From an uncultured Flavobacterium sp. (lineage in GTDB: Bacteria > Bacteroidota > Bacteroidia > Flavobacteriales > Flavobacteriaceae), in NCBI RefSeq assembly GCF_946478785.1, contig NZ_CAMLDD010000009.1, positions 124,001-188,000 of the forward strand: 64,000 nt of DNA, read 5' to 3'. Under the pieces are notes generated by a model. That model did not search any database and was not told the DNA's origin. It saw nothing but the letters and a program-made list of their open reading frames with translations. Numbering within the stretch: position 1 is the stretch's first letter; every line of letters starts with the position of its first letter. Both the position numbers and the translations under genes were made by a program. Positions 35,481 through 43,880 of this stretch are shown piece by piece.

Positions 35481-35888
35481 ATGAATATCCAAATTATATC
35501 AATCCCTAAAATCGAAGAACGTCGCGGAAATCTTTCTGTAATAGAAAATGATACGGTTCCTTTTGATATTAAAAGGGTTTATTATTTATACGATGTGCCA
35601 AGCGGAGCTGAACGTGGAGGCCATGCACATAAAGATCTTCAGCAGTTTTTAGTGGCTTTAAGCGGCAGTTTTGATGTGGTTTTGAATGATGGTAAAGAAC
35701 AACAGATAATTACTTTAAATAAACCTTACGAAGGTTTGCTGATTAATTCGGGCATTTGGAGGGAACTCCAAAACTTTTCTTCAGGTTCAGTTTGTCTGGT
35801 GGTGGCTTCAGAAGTTTATATTGAAGACGATTATATCAGGGATTTTGAGGAATTTAAAGCTTTAAAAAAAGCTAGCGATACACACTAA
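35481..35888 (+). CDS. fdtA: dTDP-4-oxo-6-deoxyhexose 3,4-ketoisomerase, FdtA/QdtA family cupin
   Basis: 135 residues, typical of the WxcM-like small cupins. ISIPKIEERRGNLSVIEND opens the fold, and VYYLYDVPSGAERGGHAHKD contains the catalytic His cluster of FdtA; KPYEGLLINSGIWRELQNF and SEVYIEDDYIRDF complete the barrel. It converts a dTDP-4-oxo-6-deoxyhexose to the 3-oxo sugar that a DegT aminotransferase then uses. That enzyme is encoded at 22981, over 11 kb away. The last 17 bases overlap the convergent glycosyltransferase gene. Confidence 0.9.
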   Translation: MNIQIISIPKIEERRGNLSVIENDTVPFDIKRVYYLYDVPSGAERGGHAHKDLQQFLVALSGSFDVVLNDGKEQQIITLNKPYEGLLINSGIWRELQNFSSGSVCLVVASEVYIEDDYIRDFEEFKALKKASDTH

Positions 35889-36807
35889 ACGTGATTCCTT
35901 TTCTGTACAATCTTTTTTTAATTTTTAACAGCGGAATTTGTATCCATCTTGGTAAATGGAAAATCATCCAGTTTTTAAGTGTGATGTTTTTTTTGGAAAT
36001 GGCATTATAATATTGATCTGCTGCCGTCCTGTTACCGCTAATTTTAAATTTTAACGCATAATCCATACGGTTAACATCTAAGAAGGCTTTTAATGTTGGA
36101 TGATTCACTTCTTCTTTTTCAAATACAGAAAAATCAATCAGTTTTTTATCCCGTATATTTTTCTTAGAAAGACTGCTATTGTCCATAGCATTATATTCAA
36201 CTGTAATATTTCCGGTGATGGCAACAGGAAAAAGAATGGCAATCCTGACCCATAAATCCAGATCCTGACCACTTGTGATAGAAGTATTGAAAAAGCCTGT
36301 TTTGTCAAAAACTGCTTTTGGTACAATGACAGCTGAGGTTAACGCAATCCGGCTTACCAGGCTGGAATAAAAAAAATCGGGTATAATTCCGGAAAAATTT
36401 TCACGAATACTCAAAAATGAGTTTGTAATAAACTTTTTTTCTGAAACCTTAGAGATGTATCTCGAAGCATAAAGCCCTGCCTGAGGGCAATCTTTAATCA
36501 ATTTCTCTAGTGTTTCAAGATGATTAGGAAACCAATAATCATCTGCGTCCAAAAAAGCAATATAATCAGAATTAGCTTTTTCAATTCCAAGATTTCTCGC
36601 TACTGATGCACCTTGATTTTTTTGGTTTAAAAGCTGTATACGGCTGTCGTTAATTTCTAGTACCTTAATCTCGCTATTGTCTGTAGAACCATCGTTTATT
36701 ATAATAATTTCATAATCTTTAAAGGTTTGATTGAGAACGCTTTTTAAAGCACTTTCAATATAAGCGACTTTGTTGTATAGCGGAATAACAATAGAGAAAA
36801 ATGCCAT
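35872..36807 (-). CDS. Glycosyltransferase family 2 protein
   Basis: 311 residues. The GT-A fold opens with FSIVIPLYNKVAYIESALKS and carries IIINDGSTDNS, GASVARNLGIEKA and the DXD-type FLDADDYWFPNHLE. GQDLDLWVRIA near residue 185 is the acceptor-side ED-like motif. Processive or single addition cannot be decided. It overlaps the fdtA 3' end by 17 bases on the opposite strand and is six bases from the next leftward gene. Confidence 0.92.
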   Translation of the reverse strand: MAFFSIVIPLYNKVAYIESALKSVLNQTFKDYEIIIINDGSTDNSEIKVLEINDSRIQLLNQKNQGASVARNLGIEKANSDYIAFLDADDYWFPNHLETLEKLIKDCPQAGLYASRYISKVSEKKFITNSFLSIRENFSGIIPDFFYSSLVSRIALTSAVIVPKAVFDKTGFFNTSITSGQDLDLWVRIAILFPVAITGNITVEYNAMDNSSLSKKNIRDKKLIDFSVFEKEEVNHPTLKAFLDVNRMDYALKFKISGNRTAADQYYNAISKKNITLKNWMIFHLPRWIQIPLLKIKKRLYRKGITFSVYR

Positions 36808-36813
36808 GATAGA

Positions 36814-37701
36814 TTATTTTTTTAAAGTACAATAATAACCCAATTTATAGATGTCGAATAGAATTAATGAAGGATTTTCAGAAAGTAAATTAGATTTAAT
36901 ACTGGATTCCAATTTTTTAAAAATAGAAGAAGTAAATTTTACAAGCATGAATTTCCGTAATAAATTAAAAGTAGAGGCAATTTTGCTGTCATCAGGATTA
37001 ATAATTTCGGAATCAATAATAAATACTAAATTTTCTAAAGCTATTTTAGTTTTTTCAATGAAAAGAAGCGAAGTTTCTAAATCCAAATGAAAAGTAGGGT
37101 TTTCTACATGGCAGACATGAATGTTTTTTTTTTCTAAAGCAGTGAGAAAACATAAATCCTCATAACCATATTTGGTTATAGAATCATCAAACGGATTCTT
37201 AATAAAAAGTTCTTTTTGAATTAATAAATTAGAGGTCAATGCATGACTATTTGTTTTTTCTTTTCTTACTTTTAAAGAAAGGGACTCTCTTTTATTTCCA
37301 TAAATCCAACGAAGAAGTTTTTCTTTTTCCGGTTTTTCTTTCTTGTATTTTATACCTCCAAATACTACGATATGTTCTGTTTTTTTTACACTTAGGATGT
37401 ACGTTTTTACAAAATTATTTTGGGTAGGGAACATATCGCAATCTAAAAATAGTAAAGAGGAATATCTGGCTTTCGATGCTAAATAATTTCTATTTTGCCC
37501 TCTTCCTAAATTTCTTTCATTAGAAGAAAAAAAACAATATTTTAAAGTATTTATTTTATTGTTTTCTATTAAAAATTCATTAGAACAATCATCCTGAACC
37601 AAAATTTCATAATCAATTCCTAAACAATCAGCCTGCTCCTTAAGTTCCACAACAAGCGGAAAAACATTATAATTATAAGTAGGAATAAGTATAGAAAGCA
37701 T
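36814..37701 (-). CDS. Glycosyltransferase family 2-like protein
   Basis: 295 residues from ATG 37701, which follows AAAAAAGAACAATT and directly starts MLSILIPTYNYN. Starts at 37764 (ATG) and 37782 (TTG) would add residues that overlap a plus-strand -7 promoter. EILVQDDCSNE, NLGRGQNRNYLASKA and FLDCDMFP show the GT-A nucleotide and DXD-type sites, and KYGYEDLCFL the catalytic-base region. Two-gene leftward unit with the preceding GT2. Confidence 0.85.
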   Translation of the reverse strand: MLSILIPTYNYNVFPLVVELKEQADCLGIDYEILVQDDCSNEFLIENNKINTLKYCFFSSNERNLGRGQNRNYLASKARYSSLLFLDCDMFPTQNNFVKTYILSVKKTEHIVVFGGIKYKKEKPEKEKLLRWIYGNKRESLSLKVRKEKTNSHALTSNLLIQKELFIKNPFDDSITKYGYEDLCFLTALEKKNIHVCHVENPTFHLDLETSLLFIEKTKIALENLVFIIDSEIINPDDSKIASTFNLLRKFMLVKFTSSIFKKLESSIKSNLLSENPSLILFDIYKLGYYCTLKK

Positions 37702-37739
37702 TAATTGTTCTTTTTTAGATATATTTGTAAAGGGAATAT

Positions 37740-37747
37740 TTTTTATT
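37740..37747 (+). promoter_or_regulatory. -7 element (TATATTTG) for the methyltransferase
   Basis: Perfect TAnnTTTG 58 bp before the methyltransferase ATG, in the divergent gap. A -33 TTTG at the usual distance is not clear. Confidence 0.5.
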
Positions 37748-37805
37748 AAATAGTTCCTAAACATAATCAAATTTGATTTCAAATTTCTGAAAAAAATAAA
37801 TTAAA

Positions 37806-38642
37806 ATGAATTTAAGGTCTGTTTATTATTCCCTTTCACCAAAATCAAGATTTTTAGTTAGAAAATTATATTATTATCCGGTTGACATTCTTGATAATAT
37901 TAAAGGAAGAAAAAATAAATATGTCCCTAATAAAGGAGATATTTTTATAGGGTCTGGCGATTTCGTAGCACAAGGGAAACACCATCTTGAAATCTTAAAA
38001 AAGTATGCAGGATTAAATGAAGACAATGCTGTTTTAGATATTGGCTGTGGAATAGGAAGAGCGGCTGTTGCCTTGACTCAATATTTGTCTGAACAAGGCA
38101 AATATGAAGGATTTGATGTCGTTGAAAAAGGAATAGTATGGTGTAAAAAGCATATTTCAAAAGACTTTCCTAATTTTAATTTTCAATATATTCCTTTAAA
38201 TAATGATTTGTATCATTTCACAGATCAAAAAGCGGAGGAATTTGTTTTTCCCTATGAAAGCAATTCTTTTGACACCATTTTTTTGTTTTCAGTTTTTACA
38301 CATATGCAGCCTTTAGAAGTTCAGAATTATTTTAATGAAATTCAAAGAGTTTTAAAGCCGGGCGGAAAATGCCTCGCTACTTTTTTCTTATATGATAATA
38401 AAATTGAGGAGAGGATTTCAAAAAATAACGGAACCTATAGTTTTGCTTATGAAAGAGAAAATTTCAGATTGATGAATGAAAAAGTGCCTTCTGCCAATAT
38501 TGCTTTTAATGAAACTTATATAAATGAAATGATTGACGTCAGTCGTTTAAAATTAAAAAACAAGATATATGGAACCTGGGCAAACAGAGCAAATAATGAT
38601 TTGTTTGACTTTCAGGATATTTTGGTTTTCGAAAAAGAATAG
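37806..38642 (+). CDS. Class I SAM-dependent methyltransferase
   Basis: 278 residues. AVLDIGCGIGRAAVALTQYL (about 75-95) is motif I, and YEGFDVVEKGIVWCKKH motif II. NSFDTIFLFSVFTHMQPLEV and QRVLKPGGKCLATFFLYD give the later strands. In a glycan locus it may methylate a sugar or a terminal residue, but the sequence does not show the acceptor. Ends six bases from the convergent ftsE gene. Confidence 0.9.
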   Translation: MNLRSVYYSLSPKSRFLVRKLYYYPVDILDNIKGRKNKYVPNKGDIFIGSGDFVAQGKHHLEILKKYAGLNEDNAVLDIGCGIGRAAVALTQYLSEQGKYEGFDVVEKGIVWCKKHISKDFPNFNFQYIPLNNDLYHFTDQKAEEFVFPYESNSFDTIFLFSVFTHMQPLEVQNYFNEIQRVLKPGGKCLATFFLYDNKIEERISKNNGTYSFAYERENFRLMNEKVPSANIAFNETYINEMIDVSRLKLKNKIYGTWANRANNDLFDFQDILVFEKE

Positions 38643-38648
38643 TGTATT

Positions 38649-39332
38649 TTAAACAGATCTTTGTACCACCTCAAAAATTCTCTCATCCTCGCACTTCAAT
38701 GTCTTAGATGGAAATTTCATCAATAAAGCATAATCGTGAGTCGCCATGATTATGGTTTTTCCGTTGGCATTGATTTTTTTCAATACTTCCAAAACTTCAG
38801 AGCTTGTCTGCGGGTCAAGGTTTCCCGTTGGCTCATCGGCTAGGATAAATTCAGGATCGTTCAATAATGCCCTTGCAATGGCAACACGCTGCTGTTCACC
38901 GCCTGAAAGCTGATGTGGCATTTTGTTCATGTATTCCTTCATGCCTACTTTGTCCAGAACTTCATCGATTTTGTTTTGCATGGCTTCTTTTTCTACCCAG
39001 CCGGTTGCTTTAAGAACAAATAACATGTTGTCTTTTACAGTCCTGTCCGGTAGCAATTTGAAATCCTGAAATACAATTCCGATTTTACGTCTTAGATATG
39101 GAATCTGATTTTCTTTCAAAGCAGCCAAATCAAATTCGACAATATGTCCTTCACCTTCAGAAAAAGGCAGGTCACCATACAGCGTTTTCATGAAACTACT
39201 TTTCCCGGATCCTGTTTTTCCAATAATATAGATAAATTCACCATGCTGAACTTCTAAATTAATATGGGATAAAATTTTTCTTCCTTCCTGATATATAGTG
39301 ACATCCTTAAGAGATAGTACGGTTTCTGACAT
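38649..39332 (-). CDS. ftsE: Cell-division ATP-binding protein FtsE
   Basis: 227 residues. Walker [20 protein letters not shown]-loop [16 protein letters not shown], signature [17 protein letters not shown], Walker [13 protein letters not shown] and H-loop MATHDY. The order and the [11 protein letters not shown] segment are specific to FtsE over other MacB-like ATPases. It partners the membrane protein FtsX in controlling peptidoglycan hydrolases at division; ftsX is not in this window. Confidence 0.92.
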   Translation of the reverse strand: MSETVLSLKDVTIYQEGRKILSHINLEVQHGEFIYIIGKTGSGKSSFMKTLYGDLPFSEGEGHIVEFDLAALKENQIPYLRRKIGIVFQDFKLLPDRTVKDNMLFVLKATGWVEKEAMQNKIDEVLDKVGMKEYMNKMPHQLSGGEQQRVAIARALLNDPEFILADEPTGNLDPQTSSEVLEVLKKINANGKTIIMATHDYALLMKFPSKTLKCEDERIFEVVQRSV

Positions 39333-39436
39333 AATAAAATTGATTTGAATGTAAAAGTAATAAGTTAACGCTTGGATTCAAAATAAAATTTAATGATTTC
39401 TTAGAAATTCTATTTGGAAAATTTGGTTATTGTTTT

Positions 39437-39533
39437 GGGCATTACCCGCAAAAAAAGCGGGGCAGGCTGTCCGCTGTATCTTTTGCCGGCTAAAGAAGCC
39501 GGCAAAAGGATGCCGCTTCCATCCTTAATGCAG
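39437..39533 (+). repeat. Dispersed hairpin element, copy C
   Basis: GCATTA (39439-39444) pairs with TAATGC at the far end (39526-39531) and encloses two hairpins: CCCGC/GCGGG (39445-39461) and CTTTTGCCGGC/GCCGGCAAAAG (39480-39508). The internal flanks GGCTGTCCGCTGTATC and GGATGCCGCTTCCATC match copy D. AGG/CCT replaces the closing stem seen in the others. It lies in the 430-bp gap between ftsE and the TPR gene. The rest of that gap is AT-rich with only the promoter below recognised. Confidence 0.7.
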
Positions 39534-39734
39534 TCTTCGTAAACCATCATGTTTCGTTTTGTAAGAAATTAAAAATTAATAGTAGCAGACAATATATTTA
39601 GCGATTTAATTTCTTATATTTAATAAGTTTGAGAACCAATATTTTGAGGTTTTACAAGCTGTGAAATTATAACAGTTAAAATATTTGTTTATAATAAATA
39701 CAATAAACGTTTCGTTATAAACGGTATAAAATGA

Positions 39735-39742
39735 TACATTTG
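39735..39742 (+). promoter_or_regulatory. TPR-gene -7 element (TACATTTG)
   Basis: Perfect TAnnTTTG 21 bp before the ATG at 39763, giving a leader of about 15 bases. Confidence 0.55.
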
Positions 39743-39762
39743 AATACTAAATACAATTAAAA

Positions 39763-42700
39763 ATGCGTAAACTTTTCTGGTTCTTTTTAATACCATTCGT
39801 TCTTTTTTCGGCTATGGTTTCGGCACAAAAATCAGCTATCTATACCTACGACTTAAAGGATTTTGACAAAGCACTGGCTTTATATAATGACAAACAATAC
39901 GCCTCGGCAAAACATATCTTTGAATATGTGAAAGACCAGGCTGTTACAGAAGAAGTTAAATCTGATTGTGCCTATTATATTGCCAATTGTGCCATTAGGA
40001 CCAATCAGGCAAATGCAGATGAACTGATGGAAAAATTCGTTGAAGAATATCCAACAAGTACCAAGCAAAATCAGGCATATATTGAGGTGGCACACTTTTT
40101 CTTCGAGCAGGGAAATTATCCAAAAGCATTGCAATGGTTTGACAGGGTCGACGAAAGTTATATGAGCAGATCAGATTTGGATAAGTTCAATTTCCAAAAA
40201 GGATACAGTTATTTTAATGCCAAAAAGAAAAAAGAGGCGACAGCTTATTTTAACAAAGTCGTGAATTCTCCGGAGTTTGGTTCTCAAGCCAAATATTATT
40301 TGGGGTTTATGGCCTATGAAGGCGATGACTATAAAGAAGCTACCAAATATTTTGACGATGTTTCCGGCGAAGAAAAATACAAAGAGAAGCTTTCCTATTT
40401 CCAGGCTGATATGAATTTTAAATTAGGTAATTTTCAAAAAGCAATCGATTTGGGGCAGGCAGCCATGAGCAAATCAAATGCGCTTGAAAAATCAGAATTG
40501 AACAAAATCATCGGAGAAAGCTATTTCAACCTAAAACAATACGGCAAAGCGATTCCTTTTCTGGAGCAATATTCAGGTAAAAAAGGAAAGTGGAATAATA
40601 CCGATTTCTACCAATTAGGTTATGCTTATTATCAGCAAAAAGAATATGAAAAAGCCATTTCTCAATTCAATAAAATTATTGAAGGAAAAGATTTTGTGGC
40701 ACAAAATGCCTATTACCATTTAGGTTTGGCGTATCTGAATACAGGAAGAAAACAAGAAGCTTTAAACGCTTTTAAAAATGCTTCTGAAATGGTTTTTAAT
40801 GCTCAAATTCAGGAAGATGCCGCTTTAAATTATGCCAAGTTGAGTTATGAAATAGGAAACGCATATCAGACCATTCCCGGAGTTTTACTTGATTTCTTAA
40901 AGAAATATCCAAATAATGCAAGCAGGTCAGAAATAGAAAAACTATTGGTTGACTCTTATATCTCTTCTAAAAACTATAAAGAAGCCTTGGTTTTATTAGA
41001 GAAAAACAGAACGCCGGAAAATAAATTGGCCTATCAAAAAGTGCTTTTTTACAGAGGTGTAGAATTATACAATGAATCTAATTATCGGGAAGCACTAAAA
41101 ATGTTTAGTAGTGCTGCTAAGGAACAAAAAGATCCTGACTTTACTGCCCGTGCAACCTTTTGGAAAGCAGAATCTGAATATGTAACAGATGATTTTCAAA
41201 ATGCATTGTTAAGCTATAAGCAGTTTGCAGGTTTAGCCGGGGCAAAAACAACTGAGGAATATAAAAACATCAATTATAATATTGGCTACACTTATTTTAA
41301 ACTAAAAGAATATGATCAGGCTGCCAATTCATTTCAGGCTCAAATTGATAATTCAAAAGGTGATAAAGTTCGTTTAAACGATTCCTATTTACGTTTGGCG
41401 GATTGCCGATTTGTAACTTCAAAATACAGCCAGGCGATGGAAGCTTACTCCAAAGTAATGGATGCTAAAGGTGTGGATGCTGATTATGCACAGTTTCAAA
41501 AAGCGCTTTCTTATGGATTTATGTCGAGAAACGATAAAAAAATCGATGAGTTGAAAAATTTCCTTCTGATGTACAAAAAATCAGAATATCGTGATGATGT
41601 ATTGTTCGAATTGGCAAATACCTATGTTGCAGACAAAAAGAACGACCTGGCGATTAAAACATATGATCAGTTGATTTCTGAATATAAAAATGGATCATTT
41701 ACTTCAAAATCAATTTTAAGACAAGGCTTAATTTATTACAATTCAGATCGAAGCGAACTTGCTTTAGTGAAATTCAAAAAAGTAACAGCAGAATTTCCAA
41801 GAACACCAGAAGCTTTAGAAGCCGTTTCTACAGCGAGATTAATTTATGTAGATTCAGGAAAAGTTGATGAATATGCAGCGTGGGTACGTACCCTTGATTT
41901 TGTTTCGGTTACAGATGTTGATTTGGATAATGATACTTATGAAGGTGCTTTTAGGCAATACAGCCAAAATAACAGCAAGCAGGCAATTGTTGGCTTTACA
42001 GGATATGTAAGCAAATTTCCTTCTGGAATGCACTCGTTGCAGGCTAACTTTTATTTGGCACAATTACTTTATGCAGAGGGTTCAGAAACTAAATCAATAG
42101 CAAATTACCAATATGTGATTGATCAGCCAAGAAGCGAATTTACAGAACAGTCATTAACAAGATTGTCACAAATTTACTTAAAAACCAAAGATTGTGATAA
42201 GTCAATCCCAGTTCTTCAACGTTTGGAAAACGAAGCAGATTATCCTCAAAACAAAAGTTTTGCCCAGGCAAACTTGATGAAATGTTATTATGACAAAAAG
42301 GATTATAACAATTCAGTTCTTTATGCCGATAAAATTCTTCAGAGTGCAAAAGCGGATTCGAATGTCAAATCAGATGCACAAATTATTGTAGCACGTGCCG
42401 CAATGCAAACCGGTGACGAAGAAAAAGCTAAGGCAGCTTACGCTAAACTGGCAGCAACATCAAAGGGTGAATTAGCCGTTGAAGCCTTATATTATGATGC
42501 CTATTTTAAAACTAAAGAAGGCAAATTTGATGCATCGAATGTGTCAGTTCAAAAACTGGCAAAAAACTATTCCGGTTACAAATATTACGGAGCCAAAAGT
42601 TTGGTTTTGATGGCTAAAAACTTCTATGGATTAAAAGACAGCTATCAGGCAACTTATATTTTAGATAACGTAATAAATAATTTTACAGATTATCCTGATG

Positions 42701-42777
42701 TCGTTGAAGAAGCGAAAAGAGAATTAAGTGCAATCAAATTAGAAGAATCTAAGACGAACTCGTCAATTACTAAATAA
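39763..42777 (+). CDS. Large secreted TPR protein
   Basis: 1004 residues. A signal peptide (LFWFFLIPFVLFSAMVSAQ) precedes about 20 tetratricopeptide repeats that run almost to the end, for example YYLGFMAYEGDDYKEATKYF, YQLGYAYYQQKEYEKAISQF and FELANTYVADKKNDLAIKTY. These repeats form a superhelical scaffold. Homologues sit beside TonB-receptor-like genes in Bacteroidota, and one lies 1.1 kb downstream. A periplasmic assembly or peptidoglycan-binding role is likely but not shown. Tol-Pal YbgF-type single repeats are present without the Pal partner. Confidence 0.88.
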   Translation: MRKLFWFFLIPFVLFSAMVSAQKSAIYTYDLKDFDKALALYNDKQYASAKHIFEYVKDQAVTEEVKSDCAYYIANCAIRTNQANADELMEKFVEEYPTSTKQNQAYIEVAHFFFEQGNYPKALQWFDRVDESYMSRSDLDKFNFQKGYSYFNAKKKKEATAYFNKVVNSPEFGSQAKYYLGFMAYEGDDYKEATKYFDDVSGEEKYKEKLSYFQADMNFKLGNFQKAIDLGQAAMSKSNALEKSELNKIIGESYFNLKQYGKAIPFLEQYSGKKGKWNNTDFYQLGYAYYQQKEYEKAISQFNKIIEGKDFVAQNAYYHLGLAYLNTGRKQEALNAFKNASEMVFNAQIQEDAALNYAKLSYEIGNAYQTIPGVLLDFLKKYPNNASRSEIEKLLVDSYISSKNYKEALVLLEKNRTPENKLAYQKVLFYRGVELYNESNYREALKMFSSAAKEQKDPDFTARATFWKAESEYVTDDFQNALLSYKQFAGLAGAKTTEEYKNINYNIGYTYFKLKEYDQAANSFQAQIDNSKGDKVRLNDSYLRLADCRFVTSKYSQAMEAYSKVMDAKGVDADYAQFQKALSYGFMSRNDKKIDELKNFLLMYKKSEYRDDVLFELANTYVADKKNDLAIKTYDQLISEYKNGSFTSKSILRQGLIYYNSDRSELALVKFKKVTAEFPRTPEALEAVSTARLIYVDSGKVDEYAAWVRTLDFVSVTDVDLDNDTYEGAFRQYSQNNSKQAIVGFTGYVSKFPSGMHSLQANFYLAQLLYAEGSETKSIANYQYVIDQPRSEFTEQSLTRLSQIYLKTKDCDKSIPVLQRLENEADYPQNKSFAQANLMKCYYDKKDYNNSVLYADKILQSAKADSNVKSDAQIIVARAAMQTGDEEKAKAAYAKLAATSKGELAVEALYYDAYFKTKEGKFDASNVSVQKLAKNYSGYKYYGAKSLVLMAKNFYGLKDSYQATYILDNVINNFTDYPDVVEEAKRELSAIKLEESKTNSSITK

Positions 42778-42795
42778 GAAAATTAAGTATAGAGC

Positions 42796-42854
42796 AAAGA
42801 AAATAGAAAATAGATTGGAGAGAAAAATTCGAAGTCTATTTTCTATGTTCTTTA
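42796..42854. repeat. Hairpin leader element 1 before phzF
   Basis: A 19-bp stem with one mismatch (AAAGAAAATAGAAAATAGA at 42796-42814 against 42836-42854) with a 21-base loop. Its right arm, AGTCTATTTTCTATG, resembles that of element 2 before the downstream gene. It ends 24 bp before the phzF ATG. Confidence 0.65.
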
Positions 42855-42878
42855 TTCTTGATTCTAAAAAAGAAAAAA

Positions 42879-43742
42879 ATGAGTTTACCTTTTTATATAG
42901 TTGATGTTTTTACAGATAAAAAATATGCCGGGAATCAACTAGCCGTTTTTTTAGATGCCGGAAATTTGAGTTCAGATGAAATGCAAAAGATTGCACGCGA
43001 AATTAATTTTGCAGAGAGCACTTTTGTTACCAAGCTGGAGAAAGAAAATAATAAAGCAGAAATTAAAATATTTACACCTTCTCAGGAAATGCAGTTTGCG
43101 GGTCATCCTATAATTGGAACTTCATGGGTTTTGATGAATAAAATATTTGATAATTCGCCTGAAAATATAAAATTAAATGTTCCTATTGGACCAATTGCTA
43201 TTCATCAATCTGAGGATTTGATTTGGTTAAAAGCTGCACAGCCGAAATTCTGGGATGTTTTTTCAAAAGAAGACTTTACATTGTTCAGTAATCTAAAAAA
43301 TAGTGATTTTGAAAATCAATTTCCAATTCAGGAAGTAACAACCGGAAGTGCCTTTGTTATGGTTGGGTTAAGCAGTAAAAGAGCATTGGAAAATTTGGTC
43401 TTAGACAAAGATAAAACAGATGAATGGCTGAAAAAGCATTGTAAAACAGCTCACCAAGGCCTGTATTTTTATTACTTAGAAGGTTCAAAATTATATAGCA
43501 GAATGTTGTGTATTGAACACAATCAGTTAGTTGAAGATGCAGCTACAGGAAGCGCGAGTACATGTTTACAGGCGTATCTTTTAAAAAATCATAAACCTGA
43601 ATTAGAATTAATCAATTATCAGGGAGATTATATAAACCGTCCTTCGCAAATTCATTTTAAAGGAAAATTAACCGAAAACGAATTTGATATTAAAATAGGA
43701 GGAAATGCCCAGTTTATTGCCAAAGGTGAGTGGGAGATTTAA
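42879..43742 (+). CDS. PhzF family isomerase-like protein
   Basis: 287 residues from ATG 42879; an upstream TTG at 42858 falls between the hairpin and the ATG. FYIVDVFTDKKYAGNQLAVF opens the first half. NFAESTFVTKL holds the catalytic Glu of the diaminopimelate-epimerase-like fold, and EDAATGSASTCLQAYL the conserved loop of the second half. PhzF relatives isomerise small acids; the substrate here is unknown and no phenazine genes are present. Lies between a TPR gene and an outer-membrane receptor-like gene, each preceded by a similar hairpin. Confidence 0.9.
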   Translation: MSLPFYIVDVFTDKKYAGNQLAVFLDAGNLSSDEMQKIAREINFAESTFVTKLEKENNKAEIKIFTPSQEMQFAGHPIIGTSWVLMNKIFDNSPENIKLNVPIGPIAIHQSEDLIWLKAAQPKFWDVFSKEDFTLFSNLKNSDFENQFPIQEVTTGSAFVMVGLSSKRALENLVLDKDKTDEWLKKHCKTAHQGLYFYYLEGSKLYSRMLCIEHNQLVEDAATGSASTCLQAYLLKNHKPELELINYQGDYINRPSQIHFKGKLTENEFDIKIGGNAQFIAKGEWEI

Positions 43743-43771
43743 TTTTAGAGAATAGAATAAAGATTTATAAT

Positions 43772-43853
43772 AAGAATATAGAGAATAGAATAAAGAAAAA
43801 AGATTGTTGGACGAGTAGATAGATTTAGTATAAAGTCTATTCTCTATATTCTT
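43772..43853. repeat. Hairpin leader element 2 before the receptor-like gene
   Basis: A perfect 18-bp stem (AAGAATATAGAGAATAGA, 43772-43789, against 43836-43853) with a 46-base loop. The right arm is nearly the same as that of element 1 (TCTATTCTCTAT against TCTATTTTCTAT), and the element ends 27 bp before the next ATG. Confidence 0.65.
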
Positions 43854-43880
43854 TTCTCTTTGTTCTCAAAAAAATAAAAT

